A model generated the notes under the pieces. The model ran no database searches, had not been told where the DNA came from, and saw nothing but the letters and a program-made list of their open reading frames with translations. The translations under genes and the position numbers were made by a program. A stretch of 64,000 nt of DNA from Isochrysis galbana (lineage: Eukaryota > Haptophyta > Isochrysidales > Isochrysidaceae), in assembly GCA_018136815.1 (NCBI GenBank), contig CM030935.1, positions 1,174,204-1,238,203 on the forward strand, given 5' to 3'. Within the stretch, counting starts at the first letter, position 1. Every line of letters starts with the position of its first letter. Shown piece by piece: positions 1-9,495 of the stretch.

Positions 1-612
1 CCAATTCCACCACTGCATCCGAGATTTGGCCGATTCGTACATTCTTTCTTGCCTCTTCTGCCATTGCTGCCACTGCTGTGTCTCTCGCTGTGTGCTTCGC
101 CGTTGCGACCCAGGAGCGTTGCCGCCACTCGAGAATTGATGGCGGGTCCACTGCCAATCGCGACGAAGCCGCAAGCGCTGCGTTTCCCAAAGCCTCTCCT
201 GCTGTTTCTCCTCCTCTTTGAGCCGCTGCTCACGGCGACGAGCCCACTGCCTGCATCCTTCACCAGAGTCGGCGAAGCTCCGGCTCTCTACGATGTATAA
301 GGGCTGCTTCTCATTGACCATGTCTCCACAGCTTGCGAGGACAGAGACCACAATGCCCGTCGCGGACGACTTGACATCGACACTGACCTTGTCCGTCTCG
401 ATGACTGCAACCGTCTCGTACTCGTGCACATGGGCTCCAACTGAGAGTACCTCCTCGAGTGTGCCTAGCTGGCTGTCCGAGTGCATGTCCCCACGTGGCC
501 ACTTGGGTGCGCAGATCGTGTGCTGACGCGGCGCTGGTTGGCTGCTGCACAGCCGCACACACACCCATGAGCTCAAAGAACCAAGTTGCTGGAGCGGGCG
601 CAGCCGGAGCAT
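1..612 (-). CDS. Mitochondrial lipoyl-domain protein, 5' part (runs off left edge)
   Basis: On the minus strand the frame is open from ATG at 612 to base 1 (204 codons, no stop). The first about 25 residues (MLRLRPLQQLGSLSSW...) are basic and hydroxylated with no acidic residue, as in a mitochondrial presequence. Residues about 31-110 form a biotinyl/lipoyl domain. The motif VIETDKVSVDV carries the lysine (about K75) that would be lipoylated, and the ETDK form resembles the E2 (succinyltransferase) subunit of 2-oxoglutarate dehydrogenase. After the domain, E2 proteins normally have a linker, an E3-binding domain and the acyltransferase domain. Here the sequence is R/E/K/Q-rich and then Q/W-rich (QRETQQWQQWQKRQERMYES). 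It is therefore either an unusual lipoyl-carrier protein or an E2 with a long odd linker. An in-frame stop lies upstream at 616-618, which supports this start. The rest of the gene is outside the window. Confidence 0.72.
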   Translation of the reverse strand, partial: MLRLRPLQQLGSLSSWVCVRLCSSQPAPRQHTICAPKWPRGDMHSDSQLGTLEEVLSVGAHVHEYETVAVIETDKVSVDVKSSATGIVVSVLASCGDMVNEKQPLYIVESRSFADSGEGCRQWARRREQRLKEEEKQQERLWETQRLRLRRDWQWTRHQFSSGGNAPGSQRRSTQRETQQWQQWQKRQERMYESAKSRMQWWNW

Positions 613-850
613 CGAGTCCTAGGGCCACCGAGCACCCTTGGCTTGACAACCTCACCTCAGTCCTCGTTTCCTCTCCGCAGAGCTGCTGAGCGGGACCCCC
701 TAAACCCCCCACCCCGTCCCCCGCCCACCTGGGATCCAGTCCCGCCTCTCCGCCCGGTTCCTCTCTGTTCTCTCGTTCTCTCTGTCTGAACGAGTTCTTT
801 TGTAAAGTGTTGGTCCGTGTTTGATCCACCCATATGGTGGTCCGTGAATA

Positions 851-1694
851 TTAATTAAATTATTAATGTTATATCCTAGCCAACCCCACTAGCTAATTGG
901 ACACAACCTTTCAGTCCCGGAATCCCGCTATGCCTGACGGGCCAGGTGTCCGAGTGGTATCGGGGGGAGGGGGCACTGCCCCCTCCCCTCGATATTTGTC
1001 CTCCCCCAATTGCCCAATGCACGCACCGACCCTGCGCACCCCGGCGCGTCCTCTCCTCGAGTCCACGCTGGGGGAAAACCCCTTTCGGGTAAAAACAACG
1101 CGGGGGGGGGGGGGGGGGGGGGGGGCACTCGTGAAGGGGAGCCCAGAAGCGCTAATCACTCCTCGCCGAAGCGAGTGGCCGCGGCGAGCCGCGGCCCTTC
1201 CCTCCTAGTTCCTAGTTCTGGTGCCCCCGTCTTCTCTTACCTAAATAGGGCGAGAAGACATGTTAACGCCGGAGGGGAGAGCTGCCGCTCCCCCCTCCCC
1301 TCCCTCTTCCCTTTTCCTCCTCTCTTCCCTGCGGCGGGGGCCCATGGCGCGCGCCTGCGGCCCCTCTTCTGGCGCGCGCCTGCGGCCCCTCTTCAGGTCC
1401 CCAGGTGGCCTGCAGGGGGGCCGGCCTGGGAGCATAGCTGCAGGGGGCAGGTGAGGCTGGGGCGTGGCCCTGGCCCCTCCTGCCTCTCCCTCGCTGGCTC
1501 TCGCGCCCCCTGAATATGAGGTCAATGAAAATTATATACCAAAATAGACGAGAGGTGTGTGAGAAAAAAGGGGTGGTAACCTCGAGTTGCACTCGGACAC
1601 CTGGCTCGTCAGGCATGGCGAGATTCCGGGACGGAGAAGTTGTGTCTGATTAGCTAGTGGGGTCGGCTAGGATATAACATTAATTATTTTATAT
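851..1694. mobile_element. MITE-like element with ~95-bp terminal inverted repeats
   Basis: The left end (about 857-949, containing ATGTTATATCCTAGCCAACC and later CCCGGAATCCCGC..GCCTGACG) reappears as its reverse complement at about 1600-1690. The inside holds a G homopolymer (1101-1124) and a segment (1240-1330) that recurs inverted at 14560-14660. There is no convincing ORF. Other ends of the same family are at 15078-15180 (right end) and 29995-30130 (left end). The long inverted ends and absence of coding sequence fit a non-autonomous DNA transposon; the superfamily is not clear. Confidence 0.7.
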
Positions 1695-1817
1695 GGCCTC
1701 AGATTCTGCTCATCAGCCTTTCATTTTGCAGAACCCCGCAACAAAAAACGTTCCGTATCATCCTTTTTCGGCCACCGGGATCGACTCCGCATTCAGGCCA
1801 CATATTCAACTCAAGAC

Positions 1818-3722
1818 TCAACCAATAACAGGGATTTGATAATAGTTAGAGAATTGCGGATTCAGCTCCCCGGTAGCTCCCGCACGCCTCGCAATGTTTA
1901 GAGCCCGATCGAAGGCATCGGAGATGAGCACATCCTCGAGTTGCGCCTTCTTGTTCAGTGCTAGACCCTCTCGGTCCATCTCCGCCCATATATGCGTTAT
2001 ACGCGAGCGCTCCGCCCGATACATCACGACGAGTAGCATCCGTTTCGGCCTGCGCCCCTCCATTCCCATCTTGCGAAGTATTGCTGACGAGATGGGCTCG
2101 ACGTCGGCCTCCCTGCTCACGCTCATCCAGTCAATGGCGAAGGACGGGTGTTGCAACCCTTGTCTGAGTGCTTGTTGGGGTTCCAAGAACACACGCAAAT
2201 GAACCTGCACGCTTTCGTGAGACAATTTCGACGCCAACAGCTCGCGCTCCGCTTCAAACCACTCAACAAGAGAGCCAAATAGCGGCTTGCTCGCCTTGTC
2301 GTCGAGCGTCCCCACGCGCAGGCTTTCGAGCTGAAAGAAGTTGAAGCAGCGGTCCGCCTTGGCAAGAGATGGTGGCTCGCTCACCGACTCCGTCATCCAG
2401 TTGGCCAGCTGGGCAGCTGAGAAGCACATTCGCTCGCGCTCCTCCTCCTCGTGCTTCACGTGCAGCGGGACGTCCAGGAAGTATCCCACCCCTTGGGCGC
2501 CGTCCGCCAAGACGCCGCGCTTGAACACGTAGCCGGCCCGCTGTCCGCGCCAAATCGAGCTCTTGATGAACGGGATATTTTTCTCCTCACTGTCCTCTTC
2601 ACCTTCTTCACTAACGCCCTCTTCCCCGGCCCCGCCCCTCGAGAGAGCGGAGCCGACGGGACCAAATCTACCCGCCAAGTCGGAAGACAGAAGTTGGTCT
2701 AGCGCGACAGCGTCTCGTTGCGGTGGCTGCGAGCCGACTGCGTCGCCAACGCGCTTGATACGGTCGGAAGGTACGTTCTCCTCGATCAACCCATCGTCCA
2801 CATAGTCTAGCGTGTAGAGCCCATTAGGCTGAACTCCCATAACGACGGCTTCATCCCACTCTCCGAGGCCTTGAAAGTTGCCCAATACCTCTTCTCCCTC
2901 TCGGAACGTGTCGGCAACCACAGCTACAGGTAGCATGGGCTGAGAGTTTGGTCCAGCACCAGATGGAGCTGAGACCTGCGCGGCTAGAGAGCTCAGCCCG
3001 ACGCGGCGGATACGGCTCACAGGCACATTATCCTCGATCAATCCCTCATCTGTGTAATCCAGTGTGTATAGTCCGTTGGGCTGCACTCCCATGATGACCG
3101 CCTCATCCCACTCGCCCAGGCCCTTGAAGTTGCCCAGCACCTCCTCTCCCTCTTGGAAAATGTCACCACCCACAGCTGCAGATTGCGTGGCCTGAGAGCC
3201 CACGCCAACAGAGAGTGGGGCGGCCTGATCATTCGGCCCGGCCCGGCGGATACGGCTGGCAGGCACGTTCTCCTCTATCAGCCCTTCGTCAGTGTAGTCC
3301 AGCTTATATAGCCCGTCAGGCTGCACTCCCATGATGACCGCCTCATCCCACTCGCCGAGGCCCTTGAAGTTGCCCAGCACCTCCTCTCCCTCTCGGAACG
3401 TTGTTCCGGGCGGAGGCAAGGGTACGTGTTTGCGTATCACGTCCCCTGGTCCCGCCCTAGGTCTGCGGATGCGGCTCGCGGGCACGCCCTCCTCGATAAG
3501 CCCCTCGTCCACATACTCGAGCGCGTGGCAGCCATTGGGGTGCACCGCCACAATCACAGCCTGCTCCCACTCACCGAGCCCCTTGAAGTTGGCAAGCACA
3601 CTCTCACCCGGTAAGAAGTCGCCGGTCTCAATCCGCGCCGCCTTCGAGCAACCCTGCTCCCCTTGTGACGGCGCCGGGCGCTTGGCCAGCTTGAGCTTTG
3701 CGGCGATGGCCGCCGCCGCCAT
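1818..3722 (-). CDS. Four-repeat Tudor-like protein with GYVF-type segment
   Basis: Single-exon frame of 634 aa starting MAAAAIAAKLKLAKRPAP. Four near-identical about 52-residue repeats lie at residues about 36-87, 108-160, 188-240 and 272-324. Each follows the pattern GE.VL.NF.GLGEW..AVI..V.P.G...L.Y.DEGLIE..VP..RI.R. The length and aromatic/acidic pattern (FKGLGEWDEAV, LDYTDEG) resemble Tudor/SMN-like barrels that bind methyl-lysine or methyl-arginine. An acidic stretch follows (about 367-381), then KSSIWRGQRAGYVFKRG...GVGYFLD (about 388-416), a motif seen in many uncharacterised eukaryotic proteins. The last about 215 residues are globular and not recognised. The N-terminus is basic and may be a nuclear signal. 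Repeats 2-4 are most alike, so the array probably grew by duplication. Function is not known; a chromatin or RNP reader role is inference. Confidence 0.78.
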   Translation of the reverse strand: MAAAAIAAKLKLAKRPAPSQGEQGCSKAARIETGDFLPGESVLANFKGLGEWEQAVIVAVHPNGCHALEYVDEGLIEEGVPASRIRRPRAGPGDVIRKHVPLPPPGTTFREGEEVLGNFKGLGEWDEAVIMGVQPDGLYKLDYTDEGLIEENVPASRIRRAGPNDQAAPLSVGVGSQATQSAAVGGDIFQEGEEVLGNFKGLGEWDEAVIMGVQPNGLYTLDYTDEGLIEDNVPVSRIRRVGLSSLAAQVSAPSGAGPNSQPMLPVAVVADTFREGEEVLGNFQGLGEWDEAVVMGVQPNGLYTLDYVDDGLIEENVPSDRIKRVGDAVGSQPPQRDAVALDQLLSSDLAGRFGPVGSALSRGGAGEEGVSEEGEEDSEEKNIPFIKSSIWRGQRAGYVFKRGVLADGAQGVGYFLDVPLHVKHEEEERERMCFSAAQLANWMTESVSEPPSLAKADRCFNFFQLESLRVGTLDDKASKPLFGSLVEWFEAERELLASKLSHESVQVHLRVFLEPQQALRQGLQHPSFAIDWMSVSREADVEPISSAILRKMGMEGRRPKRMLLVVMYRAERSRITHIWAEMDREGLALNKKAQLEDVLISDAFDRALNIARRAGATGELNPQFSNYYQIPVIG

Positions 3723-3882
3723 CGGCGCCTAGGGCGTGCTCTTTTTTAACTCCTTACTGCCGGGGGGAAGCACCAAAATAAGTGCTTCGCCCAGGTTTTT
3801 GTTTCGAGTCGGGCAAAGGGAGGAGGGGCCTGTAAGAGAATAGGCAGGCAGGAAAATGTGATAAAAGCAACTCAAATATCCG

Positions 3883-3945
3883 TCCCCCCCCCCCCCCCGC
3901 CCCCCCGCGCGCGCACCCCCGCCCCCACCCCGCCCACCCCACCTC
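3883..3945. repeat. C homopolymer and C-rich tract
   Basis: A run of 16 C starts near 3884 and is followed by C-rich sequence to about 3945. It lies about 165-220 bp upstream of the Tudor-like gene (whose sense strand has G runs here). Confidence 0.8.
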
Positions 3946-4690
3946 TCCGATGGCGCAAGCGGCGATGAGACAGCAACCCTCGTTGAGCCCGAGGGCGAGA
4001 GAGTCTTGGACTCGGACGAAGAGGAGCGTGAGCTACTCCCTTCTGACAATGAGGACGACTGCATGCTCCGCAACCACGACGACGATGGTGATGGTGATGG
4101 TGAGTTTGTTGACGAGGACGACGAGGATGGCGAGGAGGGAGATGACGTCGCCGACAGTGTCGTCGATGGTGGTGCAGGTGCTGAGGGCTGAGGGGGCGCA
4201 GCAGAAACAGCAGTCTCCCTCTCGCCCAGGCCCAACAAGTAGCGCCCTTGCGCCCCAAGACTTGGCGGCGGCAGTGAACTCATGGGCATCTCTCGACATG
4301 AGCGACGTTGACAAGCTGACCAAGGCGCAGCTCCTCGATCATCTTCAAGTTCGAGGGCAAAGGCAAAGGGCACCCGCCCAGATGAAGAAGGATGACCACG
4401 CCGCGGCCCTTTTGGCTTCGCTTGAACGTGGTGACGCCGTGAGTGAAGAAGCGGTTGCCTCATTTCTGCATTTCTGCAAGCGGCGGCAGCACAAGAGGCG
4501 CAAGTCACACCGGTGCTGGCAGTACGGGCGCAAGTGGCGGCGGCGTCGCAGGACGGACGACAACGGAAGCCGGCCAAAAAAGCGGAGTGGAAGTGGCTGC
4601 CAATCGACGAGAGCAAGATCTCGCGGCTAGTGTTCGACGGCGATGCCGCCTTCCGTCCCAGCGCCTCTGTGGGCCTGACACAAGATGCCT
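3943..4690 (+). pseudogene. Broken acidic / SAP-like coding remnant
   Basis: Three successive plus-strand frames look protein-coding but need frame changes. The first, 3943-4191, is a strongly acidic stretch (DSDEEERELLPSDNEDD then D/E/G runs). The second, about 4190-4480, contains LTKAQLLDHLQVRG, similar to the helix of a SAP DNA-binding motif. The third, about 4480-4690, contains EWKWLPIDESKISRLVFDGD. No single ORF covers them. Acidic plus SAP-like composition and the neighbouring integrase remnant suggest an old transposon protein, but the family is not identified. An unspliced multi-exon gene is the alternative. Confidence 0.35.
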
Positions 4691-4765
4691 GAGCTCCCGT
4701 CCATAAAGGAGGACAGCAAGCGACTTAGGCACGATGCGACCGGCGGTCGCTCGCATTGACATCAG

Positions 4766-5041
4766 CATCTAGGGCAGGTGGTCAGCCCAATAGCGGCCTC
4801 CCTCGTCCGCGACGCGAGTGTAGGTCACTAAAGTTTGTTGGGCCCGTTCAACTAAGCCTACTCCCTCATGGCGGTAAACCTCAGTAGGGGATAGATCAGT
4901 GCCAGTCAGGGAGAGGATGGCGGCGACTAGCCTAGAGCATAGGTTGGAGCCGGCGTAAGTGCGGAGTTGACGCGGTACGCCGTGGCGTGACACAATCAAC
5001 CTCATGAAGACGTTAATGAGTTGGTCCGAGGTCGGGTGCTC
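4766..5041 (-). mobile_element. Ty3/gypsy-type integrase core fragment (decayed)
   Basis: The minus-strand frame reads SDQLINVFMRLIVSRHGVPRQ ... AGSNLCSRLVAAILSLTG ... YRHEGVGLVERAQQTL ... WADHLP. This follows the order of a retroviral-type integrase core: GVPR, the SDRG-like strand, the YHP..DG.VER-like motif, and W..LP. The usual catalytic SDRG is replaced by TYAGS, so it is inactive. It ends within about 80 codons and no reverse transcriptase is adjacent, so it is an isolated remnant. Confidence 0.7.
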
Positions 5042-5214
5042 TCTGGATCCGCGCGTGAAACCATTTTGGGGCTGCTAGCGTCTGTAGCCAATATCTAGGT
5101 GTCCCATATATCATGTAGTTTACTATAGTCGCTCTTCCAAATATCGTCATATAATTGGTGGCTGGCGCTAGGCTGACTACTTTGTCGTCGACTTTGTCGG
5201 CTAGTTTCGTCCAG

Positions 5215-5345
5215 AAGGGTTTCAGCCGCGGCGAGAGCTGTAAGGGCCGTTCTTCTTTTTTGACGAGAGGTTCCTCCCCCCTCCCCCCCCCGGTGCTTTT
5301 TCCCGGAGAGTCGCCCGACGTAGGTCGGTCCGCCTCAATGGGTTT
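5215..5345 (+). repeat. Dispersed repeat (also at 13345-13460)
   Basis: The block with GGGCCGTTCTTCTT, a C run, CGGTGCTTTTTCCCGGAGAG and CGACGTAGGTCGGTCCGCCT occurs here and again at about 13345-13460. No coding potential was seen. Confidence 0.75.
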
Positions 5346-5700
5346 TCCCTCATTGTAGCTTGTGGGGAGTTATAATGGGAGCCGGGGGTTTGGGAGGGGG
5401 GAGATTCGTAGGGTTGCATATGCGTATGTGCGTATGTGTCTAGTGACAACACACAACACACGTCAAGGCGTACGGGCAGGTGCGCTGAGGGGTGTCGTGA
5501 TAGTACCGGGCTAGTGGGAGTAGTGGTACTAACGCTCAGTTGTTTTATTATGCCCATTACAGATGGTGCCCTCCGCACCCCCTAGTGAGCGTGACCGGGC
5601 TACATTCTGGTGTGAATATTTTTGTAACGACTATGGCACATTCGATGGTTCAATTGAGGGATGTCCCATTCCCATACACCATACATATTTGACGGAACGC

Positions 5701-6266
5701 GACCTTAAGGCTGCCCAGGGAAGGAAACCTAAAATCAAAACCCCGCTAGAGTGCTAGAGTCAAGCACCCCCACATCTTCACAGAACACAGAAGACGAAAA
5801 GGGTAGACTAAAAATGAACACCAACCTAAGCCACGTGGCTGAAGCTGAAGCGCTCGGCCTTGCCGAACGACTTGCCTAAGACGCAACTGCACCCCGCCCC
5901 AAACCCTACTTGTGGCGCAAGTCCACCGCGCGACAACAGAGGAACCAACGACGACACGACACACGACACCCGAAAAACGTTAAAAAGTTAAGAAGAAGCA
6001 AGTCACCAGTGACAGTGACCAGTGACCAGTGACATAGACATAGATAGAAGGAAGGCGAGAACATTATCCGCTGGGGACAGGTGCACCCCGCCCAACCGCC
6101 AAGCCCAGCCCCCCCCAGCAACCTGAGCCCCTACGTAGAGCACAAGGGGAGATGCCGCAAGGCGGGTAGTGAGGGAGTGAGAGTGAGAAGGGAAAGGGCG
6201 TGGCTACGTAAGTGAACCTCAGTGCCGCGCGCGAGGCGAGAAAATATTATAAAAGGTTTTTCTTTT
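5701..6266 (+). mobile_element. 5'-truncated LINE 3' end (C-terminal tail and 3' UTR)
   Basis: Starts in the C-terminal coding region (AAQGRKPKIKTP..., matching KAAQGRKPKLKKP at 21932 and the C-terminus of the 45437-48286 ORF). It continues through a 3' UTR shared with 22200-22435 (the block around CCGCAAGGCGGG and GGGCGTGGCTACG). It ends in ATATTATAAAAGGTTTTTC. The element end motif TTGACGGAACGCGACC abuts it on the left. Confidence 0.72.
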
Positions 6267-6285
6267 TTTCTATTTCTCTCTCGCT

Positions 6286-6509
6286 CCCAAACATTCAAAA
6301 GGCCTGCCCGGAACCCGCACTCTGAACCAGGCCCATGGTAGCGCACCTGGGCCGTACCCCGGATACCGAAGACAAAGGAATGATGGGGGGAAAGGGACGA
6401 AGAGGAAGAGGTGGAGGGAAGGGAAATTTTCGGGAAATGAAGGGCGGTGTCAGCAGGAAGGTAGAGATACCTAGACATAGTAGGTGTTAGCCCAGAATCT
6501 TCAGTTTTT
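6286..6509 (+). mobile_element. Short 5'-truncated LINE copy with 15-bp target-site duplication
   Basis: This 224-bp segment matches the 3' UTR of the LINE derivative at 45119-48310, ends ...GAATCTTCAGTTTTT, and is flanked by TATTTCTCTCTCGCT at 6271-6285 and 6510-6524. The target-site duplication, 5' truncation and oligo(T) end are direct evidence of target-primed insertion. It lies about 215 bp upstream of the kelch-BTB start codon. Confidence 0.82.
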
Positions 6510-6723
6510 TATTTCTCTCTCGCTTGGGAGGCGGTCCGGAAGTCCCATTTTCATCTAGTTACGGAACATACACTATATTCCTACTCATATTCTTGGATTC
6601 TCGTCACCTATCTGTGTTCTCTACTAGTAGAACATACAGTACAAAGTAGAGGGCGAGCGAGCGGCTGTGAGGCTGCTTGTGGCCACCCACCGCCCCCCTC
6701 TCTCTCGGCGCAGTTGGCGCGCG

Positions 6724-9335
6724 ATGCGCTGGACGCAGGCTTTGCCGCAGGGCCGCGCGCGCAAGCCGTGCGAGGGACACACGTGCTCGGTGATCGACAA
6801 GAAGATCTACATCCTCTTCGGTAAGCACGAGGACGAGAGCGGCGCCGTCGTCTGCCCCCCACTCCAAGTCCTCGACACAGGTGAGCCACTGCTTACTCGC
6901 CCCTCCCTCTCGTTGTCTCTCTCTCCTTCACCCTTTTTGCTCTCTTCTCTCTCCGTCCAAACTTCCTCCGCTGCGAAACTAATCACTTCCTTGTGGACCA
7001 TCGAGACGCGGCGCTGAGCCTGCTCGCTCCTGCGAGTGGTCCGAGGGGCGCAGCCCTCACATGCACTCCCCAATCGGCTCACAGAGACAATGTCAGTGTG
7101 TCACCCCCTAATCGACCAGGGAAACGATGGCAGATCGTCGCACATCCCAGACGACCGAGAGGGGCACACCGCCTCGGTCATCGGCCAGAGCATATATGTC
7201 TTCGGCGGCACCTGGACGGACGATGAGGACCGGACTATCTATATGAACGATCTGCATGTGCTGGATGTCAACCATTACGCATGGTCGCGCCCGGCTAGAC
7301 TGGGTACCCCTCCGATCGAGCGTGAAGGTCATTCTGCGTCGGTGGTCGGCTCGATGATTTACTTCTTTGCAGGGACATGGGTTGATTTTGGCGAGGATGA
7401 GACCTCCGTCTACCTGAACGATCTACATGTGCGGGATATGTCGCCCCACCTCTTGCCCGTGTTTGCCACAAGCGAAGGCCCACGCGCCAACTGAGGCATG
7501 TGCGACTGAGCTGCGAGCTCATGCGAGCTGCGAGCCAGGCACGGTCCCCAACCGCATAGGCCTGACCAAAAAAATTGCATGCCGCTTGGCCGTGACCACT
7601 GACTGCACGTATTGCTTGCCTAACATTGGCTGCACATTCCAGGTGTTGGATACTCAGACGGTCACTTGGACACAACCCACCACAAGCGGGGTCATTCCAA
7701 GCCAACGCGAGGGACACTCAGCGACCGTTATGGGGGAGAGGATCGTGATCTTTGGCGGCGCAGGGCTTGACAAGGAGGACACGTCGGTGAACTTATGCGA
7801 TCTCCACATTCTCGACACGGCTACACTCGCATGGTCCCAGCCGTTGACACAGGGGAAGCCGCCGCAGGAGCGTCGATATCACTCAGCGACCGCTGTCGAC
7901 GGTGTAATCTATGTGTTCGGCGGTCAGTATTATGACGCAGAGGCCGACTTGCACTTCGAGTGTTCGAACACAGTCACGCAACTCGATCTGGATTCGCTAG
8001 CATGGCAAGATTGTGTAGTAGAGGGCACGCCACCCCTTCCTCGTGCCTGCCATTCGGCAGTGCCTATCTCGAAGTTTGTGTATGTGGTGGGAGGGCGTTA
8101 CTGGGATGTGGCTGAGGACGACTACATCTTCCTCAACGATGTGCAGGTGCGCTCCTTGTACCCCTGTTGTGCCCTTTGCATGAAATGGATTGCGATCTTG
8201 TTGTCGGACTGCGAGGTCTTGCATGCTGGGCTATTATCTCCCACTCTATGGTTGGTTGGCCATAAGTGAACGACCTCTGCGGTGGCTTGACGCAGAGTGA
8301 ATGGGCTGCCAAGCTCTGCAAGCAGCCGGCCTTGAGATGAGCGCACGCTTCCTGCTCTTGTCTCTCAAGTCAGTGGCGGAGACAGCATCCGTTTTCGACG
8401 TTCGGGCCATCCCCCGCGGCGGTCTCAGGTGCTCGATACGCGCCAGCTGTCGAGCTTGGCGACAGATTGGCGCCGATTCCTCAACAACCCGCTGCTATCT
8501 GACGTGACTCTCAAGGTGTGCATCGGATGGAATTGCCCCATCGGATGGTCATTGCCTCTTGCAACGGACTTTGTCCGACGGGCGAGTGGTCCAGCTTGAT
8601 CATCCAACGTTGCACACCTGGCCGCAGGTGGGAGAGCAGCTTGTGCCCGCACACCGTGTTGTTCTTGCTGCACGTTGTCGCTACTTCGAGAGGATGTTCG
8701 AATCCGGGATGCGAGAAGCATGCCAGGTATGCGGTTCCCCTCACTTTGCGCTCAGGTGCAATGCTTTGCAGCACGTCTTATGGGATCGGAACAGATCGCG
8801 CCTATAGCATGAGCACAGCGGCCAAATACTTTCCTTTCCCATCACTTTGATCCAGGATGTCGTCGTTGTAGAAGACGTTTCGCCATCCATTTTCCTCCTT
8901 CTCCTGGACCATCTCTACACGGACGCCGTCAAGGTGACAGCTGAATCCGCACTGGAACTTCTCGCTGCCGCTGACCGTTTCGGCGTCGAGCGTCTCAAGC
9001 AGATGTGCTCCGATCAAATCGAGGCTAGGCTCGATGTAGACAATGTGTGCACCGTTCTCACCATCGCCGATCGCCACTCGGAAGCCGAGCTCCTACGGTC
9101 GTGCGTCCGTTTCATTGTCGCCCACTTTGCTGAGGTACACCGTACTGAGGGGTTCCGACATGTTCCCCGCGATCTCCTCGACGTTGTCCATGCGGCAATC
9201 TCTGCGCGTCTCTTTCCTAGCAATGCCGGAGGTGGCGGCCGAGCCGGTGGCCCTGGCCGGCCCTCGAGTACTCGTTCGACACGCGAGAGCGGCGTCCATC
9301 GCCAGCAGGCGAGCGGCGACTCTGGCCGGGGGTAA
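6724..9335 (+). CDS. Kelch-repeat BTB/BACK protein (6 exons)
   Basis: Exons: 6724-6880, 7085-7428, 7643-8146, 8429-8515, 8628-8726, 8856-9335. All introns are GT-AG (204, 214, 282, 112 and 129 nt), phases agree, and the product is 556 aa. Residues 1-about 335 carry six kelch blades, seen as EGHTCSVIDKKIYILFG, EGHTASVIGQSIYVFGG, EGHSASVVGSMIYFFAG, EGHSATVMGERIVIFGG, RYHSATAVDGVIYVFGG and ACHSAVPISKFVYVVGG. The BTB domain follows: LLSDVTLK (exon 4), VPAHRVVLAARCRYFERMF (exon 5) and FLLLLDHLYTD (exon 6). A BACK-like helical segment and a G/R/S-rich tail end the protein. Here kelch comes before BTB, the reverse of the usual BTB-BACK-kelch order but like LZTR1-type and plant-type proteins. Such proteins usually act as cullin-3 substrate adaptors; that role here is inferred. 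The first ATG of the frame was used as start. Confidence 0.88.
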
Positions 9336-9495
9336 GGCACCTCCAACGCTAGTGCATTGGGCAGGCAGGGGGAATACTCCTTGGCAGGTGCATAATGATG
9401 CGTGTTTGTGCATCGCTCATCACTGTGGGAGCGAAGGAGGTGGGGCGGGCCACTCCCAGGAGTCTTTTTGTTGTTGTTTAAGCGAGATTCGACAA

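Noticed and set aside
311-829. 172-aa minus ORF and 218-526 plus ORF at the left end
   Set aside because: They are other-frame shadows of the lipoyl-domain reading frame, whose conserved motif shows the true frame.
3729-4616. 295-aa minus ORF rich in S/P/H
   Set aside because: Antisense of an acidic D/E run and a C homopolymer; composition artefact.
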